A stretch of 63,124 bases of DNA from DATDPM01 sp041498815. GTDB taxonomy: Bacteria; Pseudomonadota; Alphaproteobacteria; DATDPM01. A model generated the notes under the pieces. The model was not told the DNA's origin and did not search any database. It saw only the letters and a list, made by a program, of their open reading frames with translations. The DNA is taken from the NCBI GenBank assembly GCA_041498815.1, contig JBGQJC010000009.1, positions 1-63,124 on the forward strand, in the 5' to 3' direction. Position numbers and translations under genes: made by a program. Of the stretch, positions 25,420 through 32,329 are shown in pieces (position 1 is the stretch's first letter; the number at the start of each line of letters is the position of its first letter).

Positions 25420-25881
25420 GGCGGCACCTCCTGAGCAGTTGAGCAACCTTACTCCAACTCAACTTATCTTACCACCCCGTCGATTACTTTGCTCCGGGCA
25501 CTGATTTCCGTATTCGGTTTGCGCATTCACGCAAAATTCTGACGTAGGCGTAAGTGACTTATGCCGATTGGCGCCTTGAGATGCATAGCGCTGGCGTCCC
25601 CGCCCGTGGGCTTGAGCCCCAAGTGTCCCGCTTCGGGTCAGTTCGTGACTTGTCCAATCTTAGCCGAGGCTTTTGAAAAACTCCTGTTGTGAGAGCTCGT
25701 GAACCGTGATTCGGCCGCGGAGTGACGATGCAGGTGTGATCGAGGCGATGACGCAGCGATCCACGCGGCGATTCTCCCTACGATGACGGCGGATGAGTTT
25801 TTGACGAAATGGGACGTCGACGCTGCGGCGGAGCCAGTAATTGTGGCGCGCGGGCCATAATGCGAAGCAGAAATAATTAAC
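25420..25881. other. Intergenic region upstream of hemerythrin
   Basis: Apart from the ribosome site and the inverted repeat at 25437-25464, I see nothing in these 462 bases: no coding frame, transfer RNA or recognisable element. Composition becomes less GC-rich toward the next gene. Confidence 0.5.
25437..25464. repeat. Inverted repeat in hemerythrin 5' leader
   Basis: AGTTGAG (25437-25443) and CTCAACT (25458-25464) form a perfect 7-bp stem around a 14-base loop, five bases upstream of the ribosome site of the hemerythrin gene. It could be an operator or an RNA hairpin affecting translation. Confidence 0.4.
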
Positions 25882-26520
25882 TTAGCTCGCTATTTCACTA
25901 AACGATGAATACACTAAAGACTTTACTTCGGATAATTTATCTACTGTGGACTGACTAATTTCGTAGGAAAGGGCCATGTTATTTATTGTAGTGTCAAAAT
26001 TGCGGCCATTGATACTATTTATAAATACTCCGCCAGATGGATGTCTTCGGCCAATAACAACCGGATCATGCTCAATTTCGGCGGCGTGCCCTACCGCGTT
26101 GCGAATCGACTCGCTACGGGGGAAGTATCGCGCAAAGAGTTTGCCCGCTGATCCCAACATCTTCAGATTAACAGCGGCATTAATGGTTGGGCAAAGGCGA
26201 AGCGACGCACGCAACTGATCCATGGTTTTTTTGAAGTGGTAGATGGTCATGGCTCCATCCCGCGCTGCTGTTTTGGACCACTTCATATAATGCTGTGAAG
26301 CTAAATGGAAATTCCAAGGATTGGTGCTGAGATATTTTTTGGCTTCCTGAATTTGGATACCGGCGAAATCGAAGATAGCTAGATCACCCCGAAAATCATC
26401 TGTAAAAGAGTGCAGGTTGTATAGAAAATTATTTAGTTCCGTTGCAGCATATGTTTCTTCCTTTGGGACGACGCTAACGGGTATGGTGGGCCACCAGTTA
26501 GGATCGGTTGGACTGGGCAT
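25882..26520 (-). CDS. Hypothetical protein, AT-richer than surroundings
   Basis: A 212-residue protein I do not recognise. It is soluble, with no signal peptide or membrane segment (MPSPTDPNWWPTIPVSVVP at the start). The middle reads like an all-helical accessory protein (QHYMKWSKTAARDGAMTIYH, LRASLRLCPTINAAVNL) and a segment HAAEIEHDPVVIGRRHPSGG. Codons ending in A or T are frequent, unlike all neighbours, so it is probably acquired. Both flanks are gene-poor. Start ATG at 26520. Confidence 0.7.
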   Translation of the reverse strand: MPSPTDPNWWPTIPVSVVPKEETYAATELNNFLYNLHSFTDDFRGDLAIFDFAGIQIQEAKKYLSTNPWNFHLASQHYMKWSKTAARDGAMTIYHFKKTMDQLRASLRLCPTINAAVNLKMLGSAGKLFARYFPRSESIRNAVGHAAEIEHDPVVIGRRHPSGGVFINSINGRNFDTTINNMALSYEISQSTVDKLSEVKSLVYSSFSEIAS

Positions 26521-26744
26521 GGCGGGCCTTCATGATTGAATCTAAAGACGACCTGCACCGCGAGACGACGACCAAATGTGGTCGCGACGATATTCTGCTA
26601 CGGCTATCGTAACATTCATCTCAGCAGTCGTGACCATTCTTGTTGGCTATCAGGACGCCATCAAGCTGGTGCGTCAAATCTTGCCAGGCTGATCGCGTCT
26701 CGATCATATCCCGGAGCGGATTTTCGCGGGAGGCCCGCTCCAGG

Positions 26745-26832
26745 TCACACGCTTCCGAGATAATCCGTTTTGCCGATCTCGACCCCGTTGTGGCGCAGGA
26801 TGGCGTAGGCCGTTGTGACGTGAAAGAAGCGG
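26745..26832 (-). pseudogene. DUF1993 gene remnant (3' end only)
   Basis: About 80 bases encode FHVTTAYAILRHNGVEIGK followed by TDYLGS and a stop, the last part of a DUF1993 protein. The same bases, nearly identical, end the copies at 27592 and 31721. Nothing of the rest of the gene remains. It sits directly downstream of the nuclease gene. The remainder of 26521-26873 shows nothing else. Confidence 0.75.
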
Positions 26833-26873
26833 GCGGCTTCGGGCCGGCTGCGTGCAAATGCCGATTTGCTCCG

Positions 26874-27545
26874 TCATCTGAGCGATTTCTGCCAGCCCGC
26901 CGCGCGTGCTTCTTCCTCGGTGCAAAACCAGCGTTCGCCTTTCGTAATGTCTATGACCGTCTTGTCGTAAAAGTCCCCGCCCGGCACGTGGTAGATGTGC
27001 TCGCCGCGAGGGTTGATGTTGCCTTTGATGAGACAGGCCCCCGGTTGTTGCGGTTCCGTCTTTACGGCCTCGGGACGCTTGCCGTGGCGCCAATCCCATG
27101 GCGTGACGAATTCGCCCTGCCAGATGCCGAGATTAGCCTGGGATGCGCTGTCCTCCTCCTCGGCGTAATCGGCCGTGTATTGGCGATAGGCCATCGCCCA
27201 CCCATGGGCGACCATCCACGCATTCAAATCATCGCCGCCGGAATGGCAAACCGCCAGAACGCGATTATTTTTATCGCGGTCTTTGGGTTCGCATGTGACG
27301 AGAGCGCTGCCAATTTTGTCGGAAAGCGCGTGCGCCGCGTTCTGACCGCACGGAATGTTTTTGCCGCGCAGGATGCACATCTGGTCGTATTCGGGCGCAT
27401 CGACGCCGTAAAGCCGAATCTGCGTTCCGTGGATGTCGAGCGTGTCGCCATCGATGACCGTCGCATGGCCGACGATCGCTTCGGCACCGGTTGCGCCATG
27501 CGCGGCGAGAACGAGAGCGGCCAAGAGGGCGAGCGCGCGGATCAT
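26874..27545 (-). CDS. Secreted staphylococcal-nuclease-like protein
   Basis: A thermonuclease-family (SNase) protein of 223 residues with a signal peptide (MIRALALLAALVLAAHGATG). Catalytic motifs: TVIDGDTLDIHGTQIRLYGV with the calcium aspartates, DAPEYDQ, and RVLAVCHSGGDDLNAWMV with the usual arginine region. The C-terminal extension (CLIKGNINPRGEHIYHVPGG, ERWFCTEEEARAAGWQKS) occurs in many proteobacterial homologues. It cuts DNA or RNA in the periplasm or outside the cell. Its gene is bracketed by two broken DUF1993 copies. Confidence 0.9.
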   Translation of the reverse strand: MIRALALLAALVLAAHGATGAEAIVGHATVIDGDTLDIHGTQIRLYGVDAPEYDQMCILRGKNIPCGQNAAHALSDKIGSALVTCEPKDRDKNNRVLAVCHSGGDDLNAWMVAHGWAMAYRQYTADYAEEEDSASQANLGIWQGEFVTPWDWRHGKRPEAVKTEPQQPGACLIKGNINPRGEHIYHVPGGDFYDKTVIDITKGERWFCTEEEARAAGWQKSLR

Positions 27546-27591
27546 GCCCCGATTATCCCGTACGCGCGAATTCTCGGCAAGCTCCGGGTCA

Positions 27592-27930
27592 CTAGCTGCC
27601 GAGATAATCCCCCTTGCCGATCTCGACGCCGTTGTGGCGCAGGATGGCGTAGGCCGTGGTCACGTGAAAATAGAAATTGGGGATCACGAAATCGAAGAGA
27701 TACGGCTGGCCGAGAAAGGTCTCGTCTTTGCCGCCCAATTTCAAGGTCACCTTGCGCGCCTCGCTGCCGTCGATCTTGGCCGCGTCAACGCTTTGCAAAA
27801 AGGCGATGGTCTTGGCGACGCGCGCCTTCAATTCGGGAAATGTGGACTCGGTATCGGGGAAGCTCGGCACCTCGATGCCGGCCAGACGCGCGGCGCAACC
27901 TTTCACGGCGCCGGACGCGATCCGCACGGC
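27592..27930 (-). pseudogene. DUF1993 gene, 5' half deleted
   Basis: The C-terminal two thirds of a DUF1993 protein (GCAARLAGIEVPSFPDTEST through FVIPNFYFHVTTAYAILRHN to GDYLGS). Up to about 27925 the DNA is nearly identical to the intact copy at 31721-32227, then similarity stops abruptly and the N-terminal helices are missing. The frame stays open upstream to 28152 but that sequence is unrelated and overlaps a promoter. Most likely a truncated duplicate. Confidence 0.82.
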
Positions 27931-27976
27931 CGCCATGGCAAATAAAATAATTGGCACCTTCCCGGTCAGCCGCCCC

Positions 27977-28027
27977 TTGACAGCCGGACCAATAGATGCA
28001 TATACATGTACATTAATGAACAGGAGG
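27977..28027 (+). promoter_or_regulatory. Promoter with MarR operator-like site 1 and SD
   Basis: TTGACA (27977-27982), 18 bases, TATACA (28001-28006). The operator-like motif ATGCATATACATGTA (27996-28010) covers the -10. AGGAGG at 28022-28027 stands 8 bases before the ATG at 28036. A related motif recurs at 28156, 28767 and 29263, so a shared regulator is likely. Confidence 0.7.
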
Positions 28028-28035
28028 ACGCGGCA

Positions 28036-28296
28036 ATGACGAAACAGGCAACCAATCCGACGCTCGTCGAAGTCCGGCAAGGGCGTCTCCATGCCCGGTG
28101 GGCGCGAACGAGCCTCGCCAAAGGCACGCGGAACATACTTTGGCCGGAACAATATATGTATCTACATGTAACTGGCGGCATTTCGCCGCCGCGGCGCCCC
28201 AAGCCGGCTCGACGGCCGGTTCGGGGGACCGCAGCGGTCCGAGGGAAAGCCGGTGCTTTCCCGAGTCTCAACATTGAAAAAGGAGAATTGCGATGA
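28036..28296 (+). CDS. Small hypothetical protein behind operator 1
   Basis: An 86-residue frame with a consensus promoter and a perfect ribosome site, starting MTKQATNPTLVEVRQGRLHA. The second half is Arg- and Pro-rich and looks less like a real protein, and operator 2 lies inside it (28156-28170). It ends by an ATGA overlap with the next gene. I do not recognise it. It may be the surviving 5' end of a gene cut off by the event that duplicated the operator. Confidence 0.4.
   Translation: MTKQATNPTLVEVRQGRLHARWARTSLAKGTRNILWPEQYMYLHVTGGISPPRRPKPARRPVRGTAAVRGKAGAFPSLNIEKGELR
28156..28170 (+). promoter_or_regulatory. MarR operator-like site 2
   Basis: ATGTATCTACATGTA, the same pattern as site 1. 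The similarity to site 1 extends upstream (GCCGGAMCAAT before both), showing that the promoter-operator segment is duplicated. The -35 here is weak (TTTGGC or TTGGCC near 28140). Confidence 0.6.
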
Positions 28297-28658
28297 ACAC
28301 ACGTCTGAAAATAGCCCTCTTGAGCGCGTCCCTGGTTGTTGCCGCCCTGCCTTCCTTCGATGCGGCGCTTGCCGGCGATTGGAACGAGGCGGTATCCGCA
28401 CGGGCCGCGCTTTTGAACGATCCCCAGGTTCCCGCCGGCTCCGTCATGGCGGGTCAGTGGACCACCCCGGTCTCCGGCAAAACCTCGGTGACGGGCGACC
28501 CGCAAACCGCCGACCGCTCCAGCGATTGGGTCAAGGCGGTCGCCGCCAAGGAGGATACGAGGGGCCCGGCCCAGGCTGGCGGCCACGAGCCGTACGGCTT
28601 CCTCGCCCAGGCGCGGCCAGCGGGCACAACCTCCTCCAAGGAGGTCGCGGGACGGTGA
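28293..28658 (+). CDS. Small secreted hypothetical protein
   Basis: A 121-residue protein with a clear signal peptide (MNTRLKIALLSASLVVAALP, cut probably after the following alanines) and no recognised domain. AAGGAG lies 8 bases before the ATG. The mature part is short and polar (DWNEAVSARAALLNDPQVPA; SDWVKAVAAKEDTRGPAQAG), with a repeated W-x-x-A-V pattern. Position between operators 2 and 3 suggests it belongs to the same regulon as the MarR gene. Confidence 0.6.
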   Translation: MNTRLKIALLSASLVVAALPSFDAALAGDWNEAVSARAALLNDPQVPAGSVMAGQWTTPVSGKTSVTGDPQTADRSSDWVKAVAAKEDTRGPAQAGGHEPYGFLAQARPAGTTSSKEVAGR

Positions 28659-28748
28659 CTGAGGGCCGTTCCACACCCAGCGTGCGGGCCGCGGATGCGG
28701 AGCATCGATTACCGCTTCCGCGGCCCCTGCGCTGCGATGCGCCGGGTC

Positions 28749-28781
28749 TTGACAAACGCATACTATATGCATATACATACG
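28749..28781 (+). promoter_or_regulatory. marR promoter with operator-like site 3
   Basis: TTGACA (28749-28754), 17 bases, TATACA (28772-28777), with ATGCATATACATACG (28767-28781) over the -10. It directly precedes the MarR gene, as expected for autorepression. AAGGAA (28785-28790) is the ribosome site. Confidence 0.75.
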
Positions 28782-28797
28782 TTGAAGGAACGATGGG

Positions 28798-29238
28798 ATG
28801 CCGGCGATGAACACTCTGCCCTCTCTGCCCTGTGGATGCGCGACGCTGCGGCGAGCCGCCCGTGCCGTCACGCAGCTGTACGATGAGGCACTTCGCCCAA
28901 TCGATATGCGCATCACCGAGTTCACCATTCTTCAGCTTCTCGACCTTGTAGGGACGATCACTCAAGGCCGGCTGGGCGAAGTTTTGGCGATGGACAGCAC
29001 GACGCTCAGCCGGACGCTGAAATTGGTCGAACGCGGCGGCGCGATCGTCGCCATTCCGGGCAAGGACCGGCGGGAACGCCACTATCAGATCACGCGCAAA
29101 GGCAAGAAGCGGCTCGAGCGCGCGTTGCCGTTTTGGGAGGAAGCCCAAAAGCGGCTGCAGAAAGCCATGGGGCAGCCGGGTTGGTCGCAATTCACCGTGA
29201 TTTCGGACCAGGTGGCCGGCGCGGCGACCCGGCTTTGA
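28798..29238 (+). CDS. MarR-family transcriptional regulator
   Basis: A 146-residue winged-helix regulator. CGCATLRRAARAVTQLYDEA is the dimerisation start typical of this subgroup, ITEFTILQLLDLVGTITQGR leads into the helix-turn-helix (LGEVLAMDSTTLSRTLKLVE), and DRRERHYQITRKGKKRLERA is the wing. Two cysteines near the N-terminus could sense oxidants or electrophiles, as in some relatives; that is inference. Start ATG 28798, 7 bases after AAGGAA; a second ATG three codons later is possible. Four similar palindromic-looking sites nearby are its likely operators, and its 3' end carries a terminator. Confidence 0.92.
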   Translation: MPAMNTLPSLPCGCATLRRAARAVTQLYDEALRPIDMRITEFTILQLLDLVGTITQGRLGEVLAMDSTTLSRTLKLVERGGAIVAIPGKDRRERHYQITRKGKKRLERALPFWEEAQKRLQKAMGQPGWSQFTVISDQVAGAATRL

Positions 29239-29253
29239 CGCGCCGTTTTTTTT
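29217..29253 (+). terminator. Rho-independent terminator overlapping marR end
   Basis: CGGCGCG (29217-29223) and CGCGCCG (29239-29245) form a perfect 7-bp stem, loop 15 bases, followed by eight T (29246-29253). The stem begins inside the last codons of marR. It separates marR from the Fe-S gene that starts ten bases later. Confidence 0.7.
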
Positions 29254-29279
29254 ACGAAGTGGATGTATCTACATATGAT
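29251..29279 (+). promoter_or_regulatory. Operator-like site 4 at the start of the Fe-S gene
   Basis: ATGTATCTACATATG (29263-29277) is the fourth copy of the motif. A possible promoter TTTACG (29251-29256), 17 bases, TATGAT (29274-29279) would enclose it. Oddly, both candidate ATG starts of the Fe-S gene (29263, 29275) lie within the motif, so either the message is leaderless, it comes by readthrough, or the true start is downstream. Confidence 0.55.
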
Positions 29280-30609
29280 TACGGACCATCCGACGATTTT
29301 GGCTCATCGTTCCCGGCCGCCGGTTCCGCCGGCCGGGGAGGCGCCGCTCGATGCCGAGATGTTGCGCCGGCTGTGCCTTGCGGCCGGCGCCGATGACGCC
29401 GGCTTTGTCGAGATCGAGCGGCCGGAGATTCAGGATCAACGGGCGGAGATCGAGCACCTTCTGCCGCATGCGAAGACGCTGATAAGCCTGGTCCGGCGCA
29501 TGAATCGAGACAACGTCCGGACGCCGGCGCGGTCGATCGCAAATGTGGAATTTCATCACGCCACCGACGAGGTCACCGAGGCCGCCCGGAAAATCGTCGC
29601 CTGGTGCGAAAGCCAGGGAATCCGCGCGATCAACGGCGCCGCCGCCGGCTTCCCCATGGAAGCCGACCGGTGGCCAAACAAGATCTGGCTCATCTCCCAC
29701 AAGGCCGTCGCGGTTGCGGCGGGGTTGGGGCAGATGGGGATCCACCGCAACGTGATCCATCCGAAGTTCGGCAGCTTCATTTTGCTCGGCACCGTCGTCA
29801 TCGACCGGGACATCGACAAGAAGTCCCGGCCCGTCGAATACAACCCGTGCGTCGAATGCAAGCTGTGCGTGGCCGCCTGCCCGACCGGGGCCATCCACGC
29901 CGACGGCACCTTCAATTTTTCCGCCTGTTATACCCACAACTACCGGGAATTCATGGGCGGATTCGTGGATTGGGTCGAGACCGTCGCCGACAGCCGGAAC
30001 GCGCGCGACTATCGCAACCGCGTCAGCGATGCGGAAACCGTGTCGATGTGGCAGAGCCTCGGCTATGGCCCGAATTACAAGGCGGCCTATTGCCTGGGGG
30101 TCTGTCCGGCGGGCGATGATGTCATCGGCCCGTTTCTCGATAACCGGAAACGGTTCCTCGATGACATTGTCCGGCCCCTGCAGGAAAAGCCGGAGACCGT
30201 CTACGTCATCCCGAAATCCGACGCCGAGATGCATGTCGCGCGGCGCTTTCCGAACAAGCGGACCAAGCGCGTCCACAACGGCACCCGTCCCGCCAGCATC
30301 CCCGTATTTCTCCGCGGCCTGCAATCGAATTTCCAGCGGGAGCAGTCCAAAGGCCTGAATGCGGCCTATCACTTCACCTTCACCGGCGCGGAAAAATACT
30401 CGGCGACCGTGATGATTCGCGATCAAAAAATCCAGGTCAGCGACGGCCATCAGGGCGCCGCCGACTTCCAACTCATTGCCGACAGCGCGGCATGGCTTCG
30501 ATTCATCCGGAAAGAAGGCGGTCTCATCGGACCCATCCTGCGGCGGAAGATCCGTTTCAAGGGATCGCCGAAATATCTGCTCGCCTTCGGCCGTTGCTTC
30601 CCGTCTTAA
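29263..30609 (+). CDS. 4Fe-4S reductive-dehalogenase-like protein with SCP2 domain
   Basis: A 448-residue soluble protein. The first two thirds resemble the cobalamin-free QueG/reductive-dehalogenase-like ferredoxins: CVECKLCVAACPTGAI (Cys196, 199, 202, 206), then Cys222 in SACYTHNYREFMGG and Cys277/281 in AAYCLGVCPAGDD. This is a ferredoxin-type double cluster, though the second set is spread out. The last 100 or so residues resemble an SCP2 sterol-carrier domain (AYHFTFTGAEKYSATVMIRD, then GSPKYLLAFGRC). No Tat or Sec signal. Probably an NAD(P)H-independent redox enzyme on a hydrophobic substrate; inference. Start codon uncertain. It precedes an alpha/beta hydrolase by 27 bases. Confidence 0.82.
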   Translation: MYLHMITDHPTILAHRSRPPVPPAGEAPLDAEMLRRLCLAAGADDAGFVEIERPEIQDQRAEIEHLLPHAKTLISLVRRMNRDNVRTPARSIANVEFHHATDEVTEAARKIVAWCESQGIRAINGAAAGFPMEADRWPNKIWLISHKAVAVAAGLGQMGIHRNVIHPKFGSFILLGTVVIDRDIDKKSRPVEYNPCVECKLCVAACPTGAIHADGTFNFSACYTHNYREFMGGFVDWVETVADSRNARDYRNRVSDAETVSMWQSLGYGPNYKAAYCLGVCPAGDDVIGPFLDNRKRFLDDIVRPLQEKPETVYVIPKSDAEMHVARRFPNKRTKRVHNGTRPASIPVFLRGLQSNFQREQSKGLNAAYHFTFTGAEKYSATVMIRDQKIQVSDGHQGAADFQLIADSAAWLRFIRKEGGLIGPILRRKIRFKGSPKYLLAFGRCFPS

Positions 30610-30636
30610 CCCCGCTTGCAAGTGAAAGGAGCGAAC

Positions 30637-31650
30637 ATGGACACATTCGTCATCATTCTCGGCGGCGCCGCCGTTATAGCCGCGGCCGTGCCGATCTCTA
30701 TGATCGTCGAGGCGCTTCGCCCGCGGCCCCATGCGCCGGGCTCGCTTTATTGGGATCCGGCCATCCCGATTCGCCATGCCAGCATCGGCGGCATGCGGAT
30801 CCGCTATGTAACGGCCGGCAGCGGACCCGATCTCGTGCTGTTGCACACGATGCGAACCCAACTGGATATTTTCGAAACGCTCATCCCGAAGCTGGTCCGG
30901 GACTTCACCGTTTATGCCCTGGATTATCCGGGACATGGATTCTCGGATATTCCCGATTCGGACTACCGGCCGGAGCTATTCGTCGATACCGTGGAGAAAT
31001 TCCTCGAACAGATGGGGATCGACAATGCGACGGTCGCCGGGATCTCCATCGGCGGGGTGATCCCGCTGCTGATGGCCGCCAAACAAAACCCCAGGGTCGC
31101 CAAGGTTGTCTCGATCAATCCCTATGACTACGACGAGGGCGGCGGCATCCGCCGCGCGAACCTCACGGCCAGGCTGATCTTTACGCTGGCCGAGATTCCG
31201 GTGATCGGCGAGACCGTCATGCGATTGCGAAATTCCATGATCGAGCGGAAAATTCTGGAGGGCGGGGTCTTCGACCGCTCGGCCGTGTCGAAGAAATTCG
31301 CCGGGCAGATTGTCGCTTCGGGCGCCAGAAAAGGACATTACCGCGCTTTTCTGCGCGTCGTGCGGGCGGGACATTACTGGAACGACGCACACGGGGCCTA
31401 CCCGCGGATTAAAGTTCCGGTGCTTGTTATCTACGGCGACGAAGATTGGTCGAAACCGGAAGAGCGGCGCCGGACCATTAGCGAGATCCCGGGCGCCAAT
31501 TCGGAACAAATCCCGCGAGGCGGCCATTTCCTCTCCCTCGATCAACCGGAGCGGCTCGCCTCTCTGATTCGGCGCTTCGCGAACCGGCGGCCGACACATG
31601 AACAATCATTGGCGATTGCGGGCGTGCCGGCGCTTGCCCCTACCCGATAG
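30637..31650 (+). CDS. Alpha/beta hydrolase with N-terminal membrane anchor
   Basis: A 337-residue alpha/beta hydrolase. AAAGGAGCGAAC precedes the ATG at 30637 and fixes the start. Residues 3-24 are hydrophobic (FVIILGGAAVIAAAVPISMI), a likely anchor. The fold is seen as VTAGSGPDLVLLHT (oxyanion), DYPGHGFSD, the nucleophile elbow GISIGGVIPLLMA (Ser in G-I-S-I-G), Asp in LVIYGDEDWS and His in RGGHFLSLDQPE. Closest in look to epoxide hydrolase/haloalkane-type hydrolases, but the substrate is unknown. Co-transcribed with the Fe-S/SCP2 gene. Confidence 0.88.
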   Translation: MDTFVIILGGAAVIAAAVPISMIVEALRPRPHAPGSLYWDPAIPIRHASIGGMRIRYVTAGSGPDLVLLHTMRTQLDIFETLIPKLVRDFTVYALDYPGHGFSDIPDSDYRPELFVDTVEKFLEQMGIDNATVAGISIGGVIPLLMAAKQNPRVAKVVSINPYDYDEGGGIRRANLTARLIFTLAEIPVIGETVMRLRNSMIERKILEGGVFDRSAVSKKFAGQIVASGARKGHYRAFLRVVRAGHYWNDAHGAYPRIKVPVLVIYGDEDWSKPEERRRTISEIPGANSEQIPRGGHFLSLDQPERLASLIRRFANRRPTHEQSLAIAGVPALAPTR

Positions 31651-31720
31651 CGACGTGCCGGGCTAGAGCGCGAAGGCCGGTGACGGCGCGTGCGCCGCAC
31701 CGCCAACGCATCCAGCCATC

Positions 31721-32227
31721 TTAGAATCGGCCGAGATAATCCCCCTTACCAATCTCGACCCCGTTGTGGCGCAGGATGGCGTAGGCCGTGGTCACGTGAA
31801 AATAGAAATTGGGGATCACGAAATCGAGCAGATACGGCTGGCCGAGAAAGGTCTCGTCTTTGCCGCCCAATTTCAAGGTCACCTTGCGCGCCTCGCTGCC
31901 GTCGATCTTTGCGGCAGGGACGCTTTGCAAAAAGGCGATGGTCTTGGCGACGCGCGCCTTCAATTCGGGAAATGTGGACTCGGTATCGGGGAAGCTCGGC
32001 ACCTCGATGCCGGCGAGACGCGCCGCGCAGCCTTTCACGCCATCGGTCGCGATCTGCACCTGACGCGCGAGCGGGAGCATATCGGGCGCCAGGCGGGCGT
32101 TGATAAAGACGGCGGGATCGATCTTTTTCGCCTCGGCGTGCGCCGCCGCCTTGTCGAGAATCACCGACAGATTGTTCAGCATCCGGACGAAACCGGGAAT
32201 GGAAGCTTGGTACATCGATAGCGGCAT
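31721..32227 (-). CDS. DUF1993 domain protein, intact copy
   Basis: A 168-residue DUF1993 protein: MPLSMYQASIPGFVRMLNNL at the start, ARLAPDMLPLARQVQIATD, then ARLAGIEVPSFPDTEST and the terminal FYFHVTTAYAILRHNGVEIG. The family belongs to the DinB-like four-helix superfamily and has no known enzymatic role. It is the only full copy here; two decayed copies lie 4-5 kb away on the same strand. It is convergent with the hydrolase gene. Confidence 0.9.
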   Translation of the reverse strand: MPLSMYQASIPGFVRMLNNLSVILDKAAAHAEAKKIDPAVFINARLAPDMLPLARQVQIATDGVKGCAARLAGIEVPSFPDTESTFPELKARVAKTIAFLQSVPAAKIDGSEARKVTLKLGGKDETFLGQPYLLDFVIPNFYFHVTTAYAILRHNGVEIGKGDYLGRF

Positions 32228-32329
32228 GATTATTGCTCCGATTAGTGGGGATTTTCGCGGCGGGGAATCGTGAACCGCATGTTACCACATGGTTCACCCA
32301 TATCCTTTCGCTGGATTATTCAAGCGCGA

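Noticed and set aside
25560..25700. Possible insertion-sequence relic in the gap after the hemerythrin gene
   Set aside because: Some phrases look like intergenic repeats, but no inverted ends, target duplication or coding remnant was seen.
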